Below are positions 43,386-51,848 of a stretch of 64,000 nucleotides of DNA, piece after piece. Below the pieces are notes generated by a model. That model saw only the letters and a list, made by a program, of their open reading frames with translations. It had not been told where the DNA came from and did no database searches. This stretch comes from Streptococcus pneumoniae (GTDB lineage Bacteria; Bacillota; Bacilli; Lactobacillales; Streptococcaceae): the NCBI RefSeq assembly GCF_001113365.1, contig NZ_CKYA01000004.1, forward strand, positions 62,001 through 126,000, given 5' to 3'. Numbering within the stretch: position 1 is the stretch's first letter; every line of letters begins with the position of its first letter. The translations under genes were made by a program, and so were the position numbers.

Positions 43386-44162
43386 TTATGATATTTTTTC
43401 AACTAAGTCCTGTATCATCCGATGCAGTTCTTCGATTTTCTCAGATTGCTTCTCTAGTAATATTCTCTGACTAGATAATTCATCTTGAAGTTTATCAAGT
43501 TTTATCTGTTCATCTGGATTATCTTTTACAAAAAAGTTCGTCAAGGCACTCGTTAACATTCCTATTGTTCCAATACCGACAAGCATCAGTAAAACTGCTA
43601 GCCATTTCCCAAAAAGGGAAACTGGAACAATATCACCATAACCAACAGTAGTTACTGTCACAAGAGCCCACCAAAGACTATCTGAGAAGGATTTTTCTTC
43701 AACTACAGATAAAATTGAACTTCCTACTAGAACGATAAAAATATTAACATACAAGATATAAATCAGGCCATTTGTCCGTAAGAATCTACTAATTTTTCTT
43801 TCTAATTTACCTGTAAGTCCAATTATTCTAAGTAAACGAGTCAGTTTCAGTAATTTTGTCAGCCTTGCTAAGCGGAAGATACGCCCTAATCGAAAAACTG
43901 TGAAAATAGCATTTAAAGGGAGAATAGCCAATAAATCAAAAATATTTTCAAGAATAAAGCGCCATTTTCTTTTAGTAATAAAAAAGCGCCAACTATAATC
44001 AATTACAAAAACACCCCAAAGTAGTAAATCAATAATATTGTACGGAGGATTGTCCAAATCAATCATCTCAGAAAATCCAAGCAATACCAGAATAACAGAG
44101 ATTAAAGCAAGTAAAATAATTGTTGTGTCATAGTAATCCTTAAATAACCATTTTCTTTTCAC
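43386..44162 (-). CDS. Voltage-gated-type potassium channel
   Basis: A 258-residue ion channel with about six hydrophobic segments. The fourth carries spaced arginines (TVFRLGRIFRLARLTKLLKLTRLLR), the mark of a voltage sensor. The pore helix and filter read LWWALVTVTTVGYGDIVPVS (TVGYGD), which means potassium selectivity. A short C-terminal coiled coil (about 215-258) may drive tetramer assembly. The start is GTG at 44162 with GGAG 8 bases upstream. It is transcribed alone; no regulatory RCK domain is fused. Confidence 0.88.
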   Translation of the reverse strand: MKRKWLFKDYYDTTIILLALISVILVLLGFSEMIDLDNPPYNIIDLLLWGVFVIDYSWRFFITKRKWRFILENIFDLLAILPLNAIFTVFRLGRIFRLARLTKLLKLTRLLRIIGLTGKLERKISRFLRTNGLIYILYVNIFIVLVGSSILSVVEEKSFSDSLWWALVTVTTVGYGDIVPVSLFGKWLAVLLMLVGIGTIGMLTSALTNFFVKDNPDEQIKLDKLQDELSSQRILLEKQSEKIEELHRMIQDLVEKIS

Positions 44163-44221
44163 ACTACTTCTCCTATGTCATTTTTAAACATTATACCACA
44201 ACAAATATCTGCTAATTTATA

Positions 44222-44247
44222 AAAAAGAAGGCACTCGCCTTCTTTTT
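44222..44247 (-). terminator. Terminator of vicRKX
   Basis: Stem AAAAAGAAGGC-ACTC-GCCTTCTTTTT, overlapping the vicX stop by two bases. Confidence 0.85.
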
Positions 44248-45055
44248 ATATGTCTGTCAAGGGTGTTGCGGTATCTGGTGAGGTATCATAAACCTTAAAG
44301 TCTACTCCGACTCCCAGATCAGCTTGTGCTAGCTGATTGACCATGGTCATGTGAGCCAACTCCTTGATATTGTTTTCCTTAGACAAGTGACCAAGGTAGA
44401 TTTTCTTAGTGCGATTTCCTAAGGTACGAATCATAGCTTCAGCACCATCTTCATTAGAAAGGTGACCCAGATCCGATAGGATTCGTTGTTTGAGTCGCCA
44501 AGCATAAGATCCTGCTCGCAAAATCTCTACATCATGGTTGGACTCGATAAGATAGCCGTCCGCATTTTCTACAATCCCTGCCATACGATCACTAACATAA
44601 CCTGTATCTGTCAAAAGGACAAAACTTTTATCATCTTTCATAAAGCGATAGAACTGCGGTGCGACTGCATCATGGCTTACACCAAAACTCTCGATGTCAA
44701 TATCTCCAAAGGTTTTGGTTTTGCCCATCTCAAAGATATGCTTTTGCGAAGAATCCACCTTGCCAATATATTTACTATTTTCCATAGCTTGCCAGGTCTT
44801 TTCATTGGCATAAAGATCCATACCATACTTGCGAGCCAAAACGCCTACTCCATGGATATGATCTGAATGCTCATGGGTAATCAAGATGGCATCCAGGTCT
44901 TCTGGCTTGCGGTTAATTTCAGCAAGTAGGCTAGTAATCTTTTTACCAGACAAGCCAGCATCCACTAAAAGCTTCTTTTTTGGTGTTTCCAGATAAAAGG
45001 AATTTCCACTGGAACCCGACGCTAAAATACTGTATTTAAAGCCTGTTTCACTCAT
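44246..45055 (-). CDS. vicX: Metallo-beta-lactamase-fold hydrolase VicX (WalJ/YycJ)
   Basis: A 269-residue metallo-beta-lactamase-fold protein with the metal motif THEHSDHIHGV (about 59-69), further ligands in GVSHDAVAP and LIESNHD, and LGHLSKENN near the end. It is the third gene of the WalRK-type operon and affects competence, growth and cell wall behaviour in streptococci; the substrate is unknown. It lies one base after the vicK stop. Confidence 0.92.
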   Translation of the reverse strand: MSETGFKYSILASGSSGNSFYLETPKKKLLVDAGLSGKKITSLLAEINRKPEDLDAILITHEHSDHIHGVGVLARKYGMDLYANEKTWQAMENSKYIGKVDSSQKHIFEMGKTKTFGDIDIESFGVSHDAVAPQFYRFMKDDKSFVLLTDTGYVSDRMAGIVENADGYLIESNHDVEILRAGSYAWRLKQRILSDLGHLSNEDGAEAMIRTLGNRTKKIYLGHLSKENNIKELAHMTMVNQLAQADLGVGVDFKVYDTSPDTATPLTDI

Positions 45056-45056
45056 T

Positions 45057-46406
45057 CTAGTCTTCTACTTCATCCTCCCATACTTCTTCTTTCACTGCAT
45101 CCTTATCATAAGGGAGCACAATGGTAAAGGTTGATCCCTTACCGTATTCACTCTTGGCCCAAATAAAGCCCTTATGTTGTTTGATAATTTCCTTGGCAAT
45201 AGACAGTCCCAAACCTGTACCACCTTGGGCACGACTTCTAGCACGATCCACACGATAAAAACGGTCAAAGATACGTGGTAAATCCTGCTTAGGAATGCCT
45301 AAACCATGGTCAGAAATGGATAAAATCATCTGGTCTTCAGTTGTCTTCATTCTGACAGTGATTTTACCCCCATCTGGCGAATACTTAATAGCATTATTTA
45401 AAATATTGTCGATAACCTGCGTCATCTTATCTGTATCAATTTCCATCCAGATAGAATTGATGGGGTAATCTCTCACCAACTCATATTTTTTCTCCTTTTC
45501 CTGTCCTTTCATCTTGTCAAAACGATTGAGGATAAAGGTAATAAAAGCAGTGAAGTTAATCAGTTCCACATCCAAGTGACTGGTGGCGTTATCAATCCGT
45601 GAAAGATGAAGGAGGTCGGTCACCATGCGCATCATACGGTTGGTTTCATCAAGAGAAACCTTGATAAAGTCTGGTGCTACAGTTTCACACAAAGCTCCCT
45701 CATCCAAGGCTTCAAGATAAGATTTCACACTGGTTAAAGGAGTCCGTAACTCATGACTAACGTTGGAAACAAAGAGTCTCCGTTCGCGCTCTTCCTTCTC
45801 CTGCTCCGTCGTATCATGCAAAACAGCCACCAAACCTGAAATAAAGCCAGACTCTCGACGAATCAAGGCAAAGCGAACTCGAAGGCTCAGATATTCGCCA
45901 TTGACGTCTTGGGAATCTAGCAACAATTCTGGACTTTGGGTAATCAAATCACGCAATTCATAGTCTTCTTCTATCTTGAGCAATTCCAAAATGCTTCTAT
46001 TCAGAACATCTTCTTTAACCAGCCCCAGTTGCTTCTTGGCTGTATCGTTAATCATGATAATCTGACCCCGACGATTGGTCGCAAGAACCCCATCTGTCAT
46101 ATAAAAAAGAATACTATTTAGTCTCTTACTCTCTTGTTCTAGATTTTCCTGAGTGAGACGAATAACCTCCGACAAGTCATTCAAATTATTGGTAATGTTG
46201 GTGATTTCAGACCCACCTTGCATATCAAGAACCTTGGAATAATCTCCTGCAATCAAATCTTTAACCTTTTGATTGATTTGCTTCAATCGAATATTATCAC
46301 GTCTATTTTCCAGTAATAAGAGGGTTACAACAAGGATGAAACCTAACAAAATCAGGATAAAGATAAAATCTCTGGTAAAAATGGTTTGTTTCAGTAAATC
46401 AAGCAT
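45057..46406 (-). CDS. vicK: Sensor histidine kinase VicK (WalK)
   Basis: A 449-residue kinase with a single N-terminal membrane segment (about 12-32), as in streptococcal WalK, which lack the large extracellular domain of Bacillus. HAMP (about 33-85), PAS (about 95-200), the phospho-acceptor histidine in SNVSHELRTPLTSVKSYL (about 215), and the ATP-binding N/G boxes (IDNILNNAIKYS, SDHGLGIP, GGTGLGLSIAKEI) follow. It phosphorylates VicR and governs peptidoglycan hydrolase and lipid genes. It overlaps vicR by eight bases. Confidence 0.95.
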   Translation of the reverse strand: MLDLLKQTIFTRDFIFILILLGFILVVTLLLLENRRDNIRLKQINQKVKDLIAGDYSKVLDMQGGSEITNITNNLNDLSEVIRLTQENLEQESKRLNSILFYMTDGVLATNRRGQIIMINDTAKKQLGLVKEDVLNRSILELLKIEEDYELRDLITQSPELLLDSQDVNGEYLSLRVRFALIRRESGFISGLVAVLHDTTEQEKEERERRLFVSNVSHELRTPLTSVKSYLEALDEGALCETVAPDFIKVSLDETNRMMRMVTDLLHLSRIDNATSHLDVELINFTAFITFILNRFDKMKGQEKEKKYELVRDYPINSIWMEIDTDKMTQVIDNILNNAIKYSPDGGKITVRMKTTEDQMILSISDHGLGIPKQDLPRIFDRFYRVDRARSRAQGGTGLGLSIAKEIIKQHKGFIWAKSEYGKGSTFTIVLPYDKDAVKEEVWEDEVED

Positions 46407-47103
46407 TATTTCTCATGTAATACCCTACACCACGGCGCGTCAAGATATACTCTGGTCGGCTGGGTGTATCTTCAATCTTCTCACGCAGACGTCGAACAGT
46501 CACATCAACCGTACGGACATCACCAAAATAGTCATAACCCCAGACAGTCTCAAGCAAGTGTTCGCGCGTGATGACTTGACCTGTATGCGATGCCAAATGA
46601 TACAAAAGCTCAAACTCACGGTGGGTTAAGTCTAGTTCTTCGCCATATTTTTTAGCCACGTAGGCGTCTGGAACAATTTCTAAATCCCCAATTTGGATAG
46701 GTTGAGGTTTACTTTCTGCTTCCTGCCCATCTACTGGCATAGGTTGAGAACGACGCAGCAAAGCTTTAACACGCGCCTGTAACTCACGATTGGAGAAGGG
46801 TTTTGTCACATAGTCATCCGCCCCAAGCTCTAATCCGATAACCTTATCAAATTCACTGTCTTTAGCTGATAGCATGATAATAGGCACACTGCTGGTCTTG
46901 CGAATGGTCTTAGCAACTTCTAAACCATCAATTTCTGGAAGCATCAAATCCAGAATAATAATATCTGGCTGCTCTCCTTCATATTGCTCTAGCGCTTCAC
47001 GACCATTAAAAGCAGTTACAACCTCGTAACCTTCCTTGGTCATATTAAACTTGATAATATCCGAGATTGGTTTTTCATCATCTACAATTAATATTTTTTT
47101 CAT
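46399..47103 (-). CDS. vicR: Response regulator VicR (WalR)
   Basis: A 234-residue OmpR/PhoB-type regulator: receiver domain with phospho-aspartate Asp52 in IIILDLMLPEIDG, and winged-helix DNA-binding domain with LTHREFELLYHLASHTGQVITRE. It is essential in pneumococcus through control of pcsB. The start at 47103 (MKKILIVDDEKP) is set by AAAGGTGAA 7 bases upstream; the open frame continues 14 codons further across the promoter. First gene of vicRKX. Confidence 0.96.
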   Translation of the reverse strand: MKKILIVDDEKPISDIIKFNMTKEGYEVVTAFNGREALEQYEGEQPDIIILDLMLPEIDGLEVAKTIRKTSSVPIIMLSAKDSEFDKVIGLELGADDYVTKPFSNRELQARVKALLRRSQPMPVDGQEAESKPQPIQIGDLEIVPDAYVAKKYGEELDLTHREFELLYHLASHTGQVITREHLLETVWGYDYFGDVRTVDVTVRRLREKIEDTPSRPEYILTRRGVGYYMRNNA

Positions 47104-47124
47104 TTGTTCACCTTTTTCTCTACT

Positions 47125-47132
47125 ATTATACC
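47125..47132 (-). promoter_or_regulatory. Extended -10 promoter of vicRKX
   Basis: TGGTATAAT-type extended -10 (TATAAT at 47125-47130), 22 bases before vicR, in a T-rich stretch. No good -35 at 17 bases is seen. Confidence 0.6.
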
Positions 47133-47158
47133 AAAAAAATAGCAAGAAGACATAATAG

Positions 47159-48334
47159 CTAGTCTTGGCTACTGTCTAAGTTGGCTTTTGCATAAGTCTG
47201 CCAGATTTTTTGTTGGGGTTTGGCAAGTGGGTAATTCTTAAACTCTACTGGTGAAAGCCACCGAACTTCCCTATCTGAAAAATCATGGTAGTCACTCACC
47301 TGACCTGCTACAATTTGAACATGCCACTTGCGATGGCTAAAGACATGCTTGACAGTCTCAAAATAAACATCAAGCCAATCAACTTCTAGGTCATAATCCT
47401 GCTGGAAACTCTCTTCTGGACTTGGGCCAAAGTTCACGCTTTCTTCTGCAACCTGATGAAAGAGGTCAAACTGCTCTTCTTGCGAAAAGCCATCTACTTC
47501 TATCAAGGGAAAATGCCAAAATCCTGCCAATAGCTTTTCACTTTCATTTTTTTCAAGTAAAAATTGCCCTTGAGAATTTTTCACAACTAAGGCTTTAAGA
47601 TAAATAGGGACCGGCTTTTTCTTGGGAGCCTTGATTGGATAACGGTCCATGGTTCCATTCTGATATGCCGCACTAAAGTCCTTGACTGGGCTTTCTTCAG
47701 GTCTGGGATTTACAGGCGCCTCAATATCTGAGCCCAAGTCCATCAAGGCTTGATTAAAATCACCCGGACGATCCGGATCAATCAAGATTTCCATCATTGC
47801 CTGAAAAATTTTGCGATTACTTGGAATGCCAATATCATGATTAACTTCAAACAAGCGTGCCAAAACACGCATAACATTACCATCTACAGCTGGCTCAGGC
47901 AAGTTAAAAGCAATACTGGAAATGGCTCCTGCTGTGTAAGGGCCAATTCCTTTCAAACTGGAAATTCCTTCATAGGTGTTTGGAAATTGGCCACCAAAGT
48001 CAGTCATAATCTGCTGGGCTGCAGCCTGCATATTGCGAACTCGAGAATAATAGCCCAAACCCTCCCAAGCTTTCAGTAAACTCTCCTCAGGCGCAGTTGC
48101 CAAACTTTCCACTGTTGGAAACCAGTCCAAGAATCGTTCGTAATAAGGGATAACCGTATCCACCCTGGTCTGCTGGAGCATAATTTCAGATACCCAGATA
48201 TGATAAGGATTTTTACTTCTGCGCCACGGTAAATCTCTTTTGTTTTCATCATACCAAGTGAGGAGTTTCTGACGAAAAGAAACAATCTTCTCCTCCGGCC
48301 ACATGACGATACCGTATTCTTTCAAATCTAACAT
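47159..48334 (-). CDS. mutY: A/G-specific adenine glycosylase MutY without iron-sulfur cysteines
   Basis: A 391-residue MutY: adenine-pocket and helix-hairpin-helix motifs SEIMLQQTRVDTVIPYYERF and LKGIGPYTAGAISSIAF, catalytic aspartate in PAVDGNVMRVL, and a C-terminal MutT-like domain for 8-oxoguanine recognition. It removes adenine opposite 8-oxoguanine. The segment that normally holds the C-X6-C-X2-C-X5-C cluster reads DLGSDIEAPVNPRPEESPVKD and the whole protein has no cysteine, so it is a clusterless MutY. The ATG at 48334 lies 6 bases after a -10 box, implying a leaderless mRNA; M11 is the alternative start. Confidence 0.93.
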   Translation of the reverse strand: MLDLKEYGIVMWPEEKIVSFRQKLLTWYDENKRDLPWRRSKNPYHIWVSEIMLQQTRVDTVIPYYERFLDWFPTVESLATAPEESLLKAWEGLGYYSRVRNMQAAAQQIMTDFGGQFPNTYEGISSLKGIGPYTAGAISSIAFNLPEPAVDGNVMRVLARLFEVNHDIGIPSNRKIFQAMMEILIDPDRPGDFNQALMDLGSDIEAPVNPRPEESPVKDFSAAYQNGTMDRYPIKAPKKKPVPIYLKALVVKNSQGQFLLEKNESEKLLAGFWHFPLIEVDGFSQEEQFDLFHQVAEESVNFGPSPEESFQQDYDLEVDWLDVYFETVKHVFSHRKWHVQIVAGQVSDYHDFSDREVRWLSPVEFKNYPLAKPQQKIWQTYAKANLDSSQD

Positions 48335-48340
48335 ATCTCT

Positions 48341-48369
48341 AGTATAACACAGAAGACTCTAACTGTCCT
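48341..48369 (-). promoter_or_regulatory. Promoter of mutY placed for a leaderless transcript
   Basis: Extended -10 TGTTATACT (hexamer 48341-48346) with -35 AGGACA (48364-48369) 17 bases upstream. Only AGAGAT separates the -10 from the ATG, so the start site of transcription should fall on or beside the start codon. Confidence 0.6.
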
Positions 48370-48411
48370 TTTCCTAGTATTAAAAAGCCTCTTCCCAAGG
48401 GAAAAGGACTG

Positions 48412-48606
48412 ATACTCAATGAAAATCAAAGAGCAAACTAGAAAGCTAGCCGCAGGTTGCTCAAAACACTGTTTTGAGGTTGTGGATAGAACTGACGTAG
48501 TCAGCTCAAAACACCGTTTTGAGGTTGCAGATAGAACTGACGTAGTCAGTAACATCTATACGGCAAGGTGAATCTGACGTAGGTTGAAGAGATTTTCGAA
48601 GAGTAT
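48412..48606 (-). repeat. BOX element with two boxB units
   Basis: From ATACTCAATGAAAATC to CGAAGAGTAT, with two 45-base boxB units starting at 48460 and 48505 (CTCAAAACACTGTTTTGAGG type) and boxA core ACGGCAAGGTGAATCTGACG. It occupies most of the 358-base gap between mutY and fhs. Confidence 0.92.
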
Positions 48607-48643
48607 AAATCTTATTGATGAACTGCTTGCAGTCTGAGAAAAA

Positions 48644-48672
48644 ATGAGCTTGGATAGTATTTCCAAACTCAT
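48644..48672 (-). terminator. Terminator of fhs
   Basis: Stem ATGAGCTTGGA / TCCAAACTCAT with a 7-base loop and a minus-strand TTTTTTCTC tail, about 20 bases after the fhs stop. Confidence 0.82.
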
Positions 48673-48692
48673 TTAAAGTCAAGTACAATATA

Positions 48693-50363
48693 CTAGAACA
48701 AGCCTAGGACTGTTCCATCGCTTTCAACATCCATGTTGAGGGCTGCTGGTCGTTTTGGAAGTCCTGGCATGGTCATGACATCACCAGTTAAGGCAACGAT
48801 GAAGCCTGCACCTAATTTTGGCACCAATTCGCGAATGGTAATTTCAAAGTTTTCAGGTGCTCCAAGTGCATTTGGATTGTCAGAGAAGCTATACTGGGTC
48901 TTAGCCATACAGATTGGCAATTTGTCCCAACCGTTTTGAACGATTTGAGCAATTTGTGTTTGAGCTTTCTTCTCAAAGTTTACTTTGCTACCACGGTAGA
49001 TCTCAGTAACAATCTTTTCAATCTTTTCTTGGACAGAAAGGTCATTGTCATACAAACGTTTGTAGTTAGCTGGGGTTTCAGCGATAGTTTTGACAACTGT
49101 TTCGGCAAGTGCTACTCCACCTTCTGCACCATCAGCCCAGACACTTGCTAGTTCAACTGGTACATCGATTGAGGCACAGAGTTCTTTCAAGGCTGCGATT
49201 TCAGCTTCTGTATCAGAAACAAATTCGTTGATCGCAACAACTGCTGGAATACCGAACTTGCGGATATTTTCAACGTGGCGTTTCAAGTTGGCAAAACCTG
49301 CACGAACTGCTTCTACATTTTCTTCAGTCAGAGCGTCTTTAGCCACACCACCATTCATCTTAAGGGCACGAAGGGTTGCGACAATAACTACTGCATCTGG
49401 AGAAGTTGGCAAGTTTGGTGTCTTAATATCAAGGAATTTCTCGGCACCAAGGTCCGCACCAAAACCAGCTTCAGTAACTGTGTAATCAGCCAAGTGAAGG
49501 GCTGTGGTCGTTGCCAAGACAGAGTTACATCCATGAGCAATATTGGCAAATGGACCACCGTGTACAAAGGCAGGTGTACCGTAAATTGTCTGAACCAAGT
49601 TTGGCTTAATAGCATCTTTCAAAATCAAAGCCAAGGCACCCTCAACCTGCAAATCACCTACAGAAACAGGTGTACGGTCATAGCGATATCCGATAACGAT
49701 ATTAGCCAAACGGCGTTTCAAGTCCTCGATGTCCGTTGCCAAGCAAAGAATCGCCATGATTTCGGAAGCGACGGTAATGTCAAAGCCATCCTCACGTGGA
49801 ATTCCATTTAGAGGGCCACCAAGTCCAACGGTTACATGACGAAGAGCGCGGTCGTTCAAGTCCACTACACGTTTCCAGAGAATACGGCGCTGGTCAATTC
49901 CTAGCTCATTTCCTTGGTGCAAGTGGTTATCAATCAAGGCTGAAAGAGCATTGTTGGCAGTTGTAATGGCATGCATATCCCCAGTAAAGTGGAGATTGAT
50001 GTCTTCCATTGGCAGCACTTGGGCGTAACCACCACCAGCGGCACCACCCTTAATCCCCATTACTGGACCAAGAGACGGTTCACGAATAGCAATCATGGTT
50101 TTCTTGCCAATCTTATTCAAGGCATCCGCAAGACCAATGGTAATGGTTGATTTTCCCTCACCTGCTGGTGTTGGGTTGATGGCAGTAACCAAAATCAATT
50201 TCCCAACTGGATTACTCTCAACTGCACGAATTTTATCAAAGCTGAGTTTAGCCTTGTACTTTCCGTACAACTCCAAATCATCGTAAGAAATACCCAGTTT
50301 TTCTACAACATCAACGATTGGCTTCAACTCAATACTCTGTGCGATTTCAATATCTGTTTTCAT
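48693..50363 (-). CDS. fhs: Formate-tetrahydrofolate ligase
   Basis: A 556-residue ATP-dependent ligase that charges tetrahydrofolate with formate to give 10-formyl-tetrahydrofolate for purine and initiator-tRNA synthesis. The P-loop is TPAGEGKSTITIGLADAL (about 65-82); GGAAGGGYAQVLPMEDINLHFTGD and FVHGGPFANIAHGCNS are family signatures. It can use formate from pyruvate formate-lyase. GGAGTTTTGA precedes the ATG; transcribed alone. Confidence 0.96.
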   Translation of the reverse strand: MKTDIEIAQSIELKPIVDVVEKLGISYDDLELYGKYKAKLSFDKIRAVESNPVGKLILVTAINPTPAGEGKSTITIGLADALNKIGKKTMIAIREPSLGPVMGIKGGAAGGGYAQVLPMEDINLHFTGDMHAITTANNALSALIDNHLHQGNELGIDQRRILWKRVVDLNDRALRHVTVGLGGPLNGIPREDGFDITVASEIMAILCLATDIEDLKRRLANIVIGYRYDRTPVSVGDLQVEGALALILKDAIKPNLVQTIYGTPAFVHGGPFANIAHGCNSVLATTTALHLADYTVTEAGFGADLGAEKFLDIKTPNLPTSPDAVVIVATLRALKMNGGVAKDALTEENVEAVRAGFANLKRHVENIRKFGIPAVVAINEFVSDTEAEIAALKELCASIDVPVELASVWADGAEGGVALAETVVKTIAETPANYKRLYDNDLSVQEKIEKIVTEIYRGSKVNFEKKAQTQIAQIVQNGWDKLPICMAKTQYSFSDNPNALGAPENFEITIRELVPKLGAGFIVALTGDVMTMPGLPKRPAALNMDVESDGTVLGLF

Positions 50364-50546
50364 TCAAAACTCCTCTAACCTCTTATATGATAATTCATTA
50401 TAACACAAAACAAGATTTTTAACATCCTTAAACTCTCTAAACGTTCGTAAATATCCCTATTTTTAAGGTTTTTAGAGTCCTTTCTTAAATTTTATATGGC
50501 TTTATAGTTTAAAACTATAGTAGATTCTTATTATTTTTTATATATA

Positions 50547-50560
50547 TTCAAGCGCTTTCT
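50547..50560. promoter_or_regulatory. cre-like site upstream of coaB
   Basis: TTCAAGCGCTTTCT contains the AAGCGCTT core of CcpA sites but deviates at the outer positions. It lies just upstream of the coaB -35, so catabolite control of CoA genes is possible but unproven. Confidence 0.35.
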
Positions 50561-50561
50561 T

Positions 50562-50589
50562 TTGCTTATTATTTTTTTTTTGGTACAAT
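50562..50589 (+). promoter_or_regulatory. Promoter of coaB placed for a leaderless transcript
   Basis: -35 TTGCTT, 16 bases that are almost all T and A, and extended -10 TGGTACAAT (TACAAT at 50584-50589). Only GGTGCT lies between the -10 and the ATG at 50596, so transcription should begin at or next to the start codon. Confidence 0.65.
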
Positions 50590-50595
50590 GGTGCT

Positions 50596-51285
50596 ATGAA
50601 AATTTTAGTTACATCGGGCGGTACCAGTGAAGCTATCGATAGCGTCCGCTCTATCACTAACCATTCTACAGGTCGCTTGGGGAAAATCATCACAGAAACC
50701 TTGCTTGCTGCAGGGCATGAAGTTTGTTTAATTACGACAAAACGAGCTCAGAAGCCAGAAGCTCACCCTAATCTAAGCATTCGAGAAATTACCAATACCA
50801 ACGACCTTCTACTGGAAATGCAAGAACGGGTTGCAGATTATCAGGTTTTGATTCACTCAATGGCGGTGTCCGACTACACTTCTGTTTATATGACAGGACT
50901 TGAGGAAGTTCAGGCTAGCTCCAATCTAGAAGAATTTTTAAGCAAGCAGAATCATCAGGCTAAGATTTCTTCAACCGACGAGGTTCAGGTCTTATTCCTG
51001 AAAAAAACACCCAAGATCATCTCTCTAGTCAAGGAATGGAATCCTGCTATTCATCTGATTGGTTTTAAACTACTAGTTGATGTATCTGAAAATCATCTAA
51101 TTGACACTGCTAGAAACAGTCTTATCAATAATCAAGCAGACTTAATCATTGCAAATGACCAGACTCAAATTTCAACAGACAAGCATCGTGCTATCTTTGT
51201 TGAGAAAAATCAACTTCAATCAGTTAATACTAAGGAAGAAATTGCAGAACTCCTCCTTGAAAAAATTCAAGCCTACCATTCTTAG
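50596..51285 (+). CDS. coaB: Phosphopantothenate-cysteine ligase
   Basis: A 229-residue stand-alone CoaB (MKILVTSGGTSEAIDSVRSITNHSTGRLG at the N terminus, the nucleotide/substrate motif; HLIGFKLLVDV and LIIANDQTQI later). It joins cysteine to 4'-phosphopantothenate, the second step of CoA synthesis; in many bacteria it is fused to CoaC but streptococci keep separate genes. No Shine-Dalgarno is visible before the ATG, and a -10 box abuts it. coaC starts 11 bases after the stop. Confidence 0.92.
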   Translation: MKILVTSGGTSEAIDSVRSITNHSTGRLGKIITETLLAAGHEVCLITTKRAQKPEAHPNLSIREITNTNDLLLEMQERVADYQVLIHSMAVSDYTSVYMTGLEEVQASSNLEEFLSKQNHQAKISSTDEVQVLFLKKTPKIISLVKEWNPAIHLIGFKLLVDVSENHLIDTARNSLINNQADLIIANDQTQISTDKHRAIFVEKNQLQSVNTKEEIAELLLEKIQAYHS

Positions 51286-51296
51286 AAAGGAAAGAT

Positions 51297-51848
51297 ATGG
51301 CACATATTCTCTTGGCTGTAACGGGGTCTATCGCCTCTTACAAGTCGGCAGATTTAGTCAGTTCTCTAAAAAAACAAGGTCATCAAGTCACGGTTTTAAT
51401 GACTCAGGCCGCTACAGAGTTTATCCAACCTTTGACACTGCAGGTACTCTCACAGAATCCTGTCCACTTAGATGTCATGAAAGAACCCTATCCTGACCAA
51501 GTCAATCATATCGAGCTTGGAAAAAAAGCAGATTTATTTATCGTAGTCCCTGCAACAGCTAACACAATTGCAAAACTAGCCCACGGCTATGCTGACAACA
51601 TGGTAACCAGCATAGCTCTAGCCTTGCCCAAAAATATTCCTAAACTAATAGCTCCTGCTATGAATACAAAAATGTATGACCATCCGGCAACTCAGACTAA
51701 TCTGAAAACACTAGAAACATACGGCTATCAGCTGATTGCTCCTAAAAAATCCCTACTAGCTTGTGGAGACCATGGACGAGGAGCTTTAGCCGACCTCACA
51801 ATTATTTTAGAAAGAATAAAGGAAACTCTCGATGAAAAAACGCTCTAA
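51297..51848 (+). CDS. coaC: Phosphopantothenoylcysteine decarboxylase
   Basis: A 183-residue flavoprotein of the HFCD family: FMN-binding GSIASYKSADLVSSLKKQG, active-site histidine in VNHIELGKKADLFIVVPATANTIAKLAHG and the PAMNTKMYDHPATQ motif. It decarboxylates phosphopantothenoylcysteine to phosphopantetheine. AAAGGAAAG precedes the ATG. Its 3' end overlaps panT by 17 bases. Confidence 0.94.
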   Translation: MAHILLAVTGSIASYKSADLVSSLKKQGHQVTVLMTQAATEFIQPLTLQVLSQNPVHLDVMKEPYPDQVNHIELGKKADLFIVVPATANTIAKLAHGYADNMVTSIALALPKNIPKLIAPAMNTKMYDHPATQTNLKTLETYGYQLIAPKKSLLACGDHGRGALADLTIILERIKETLDEKTL

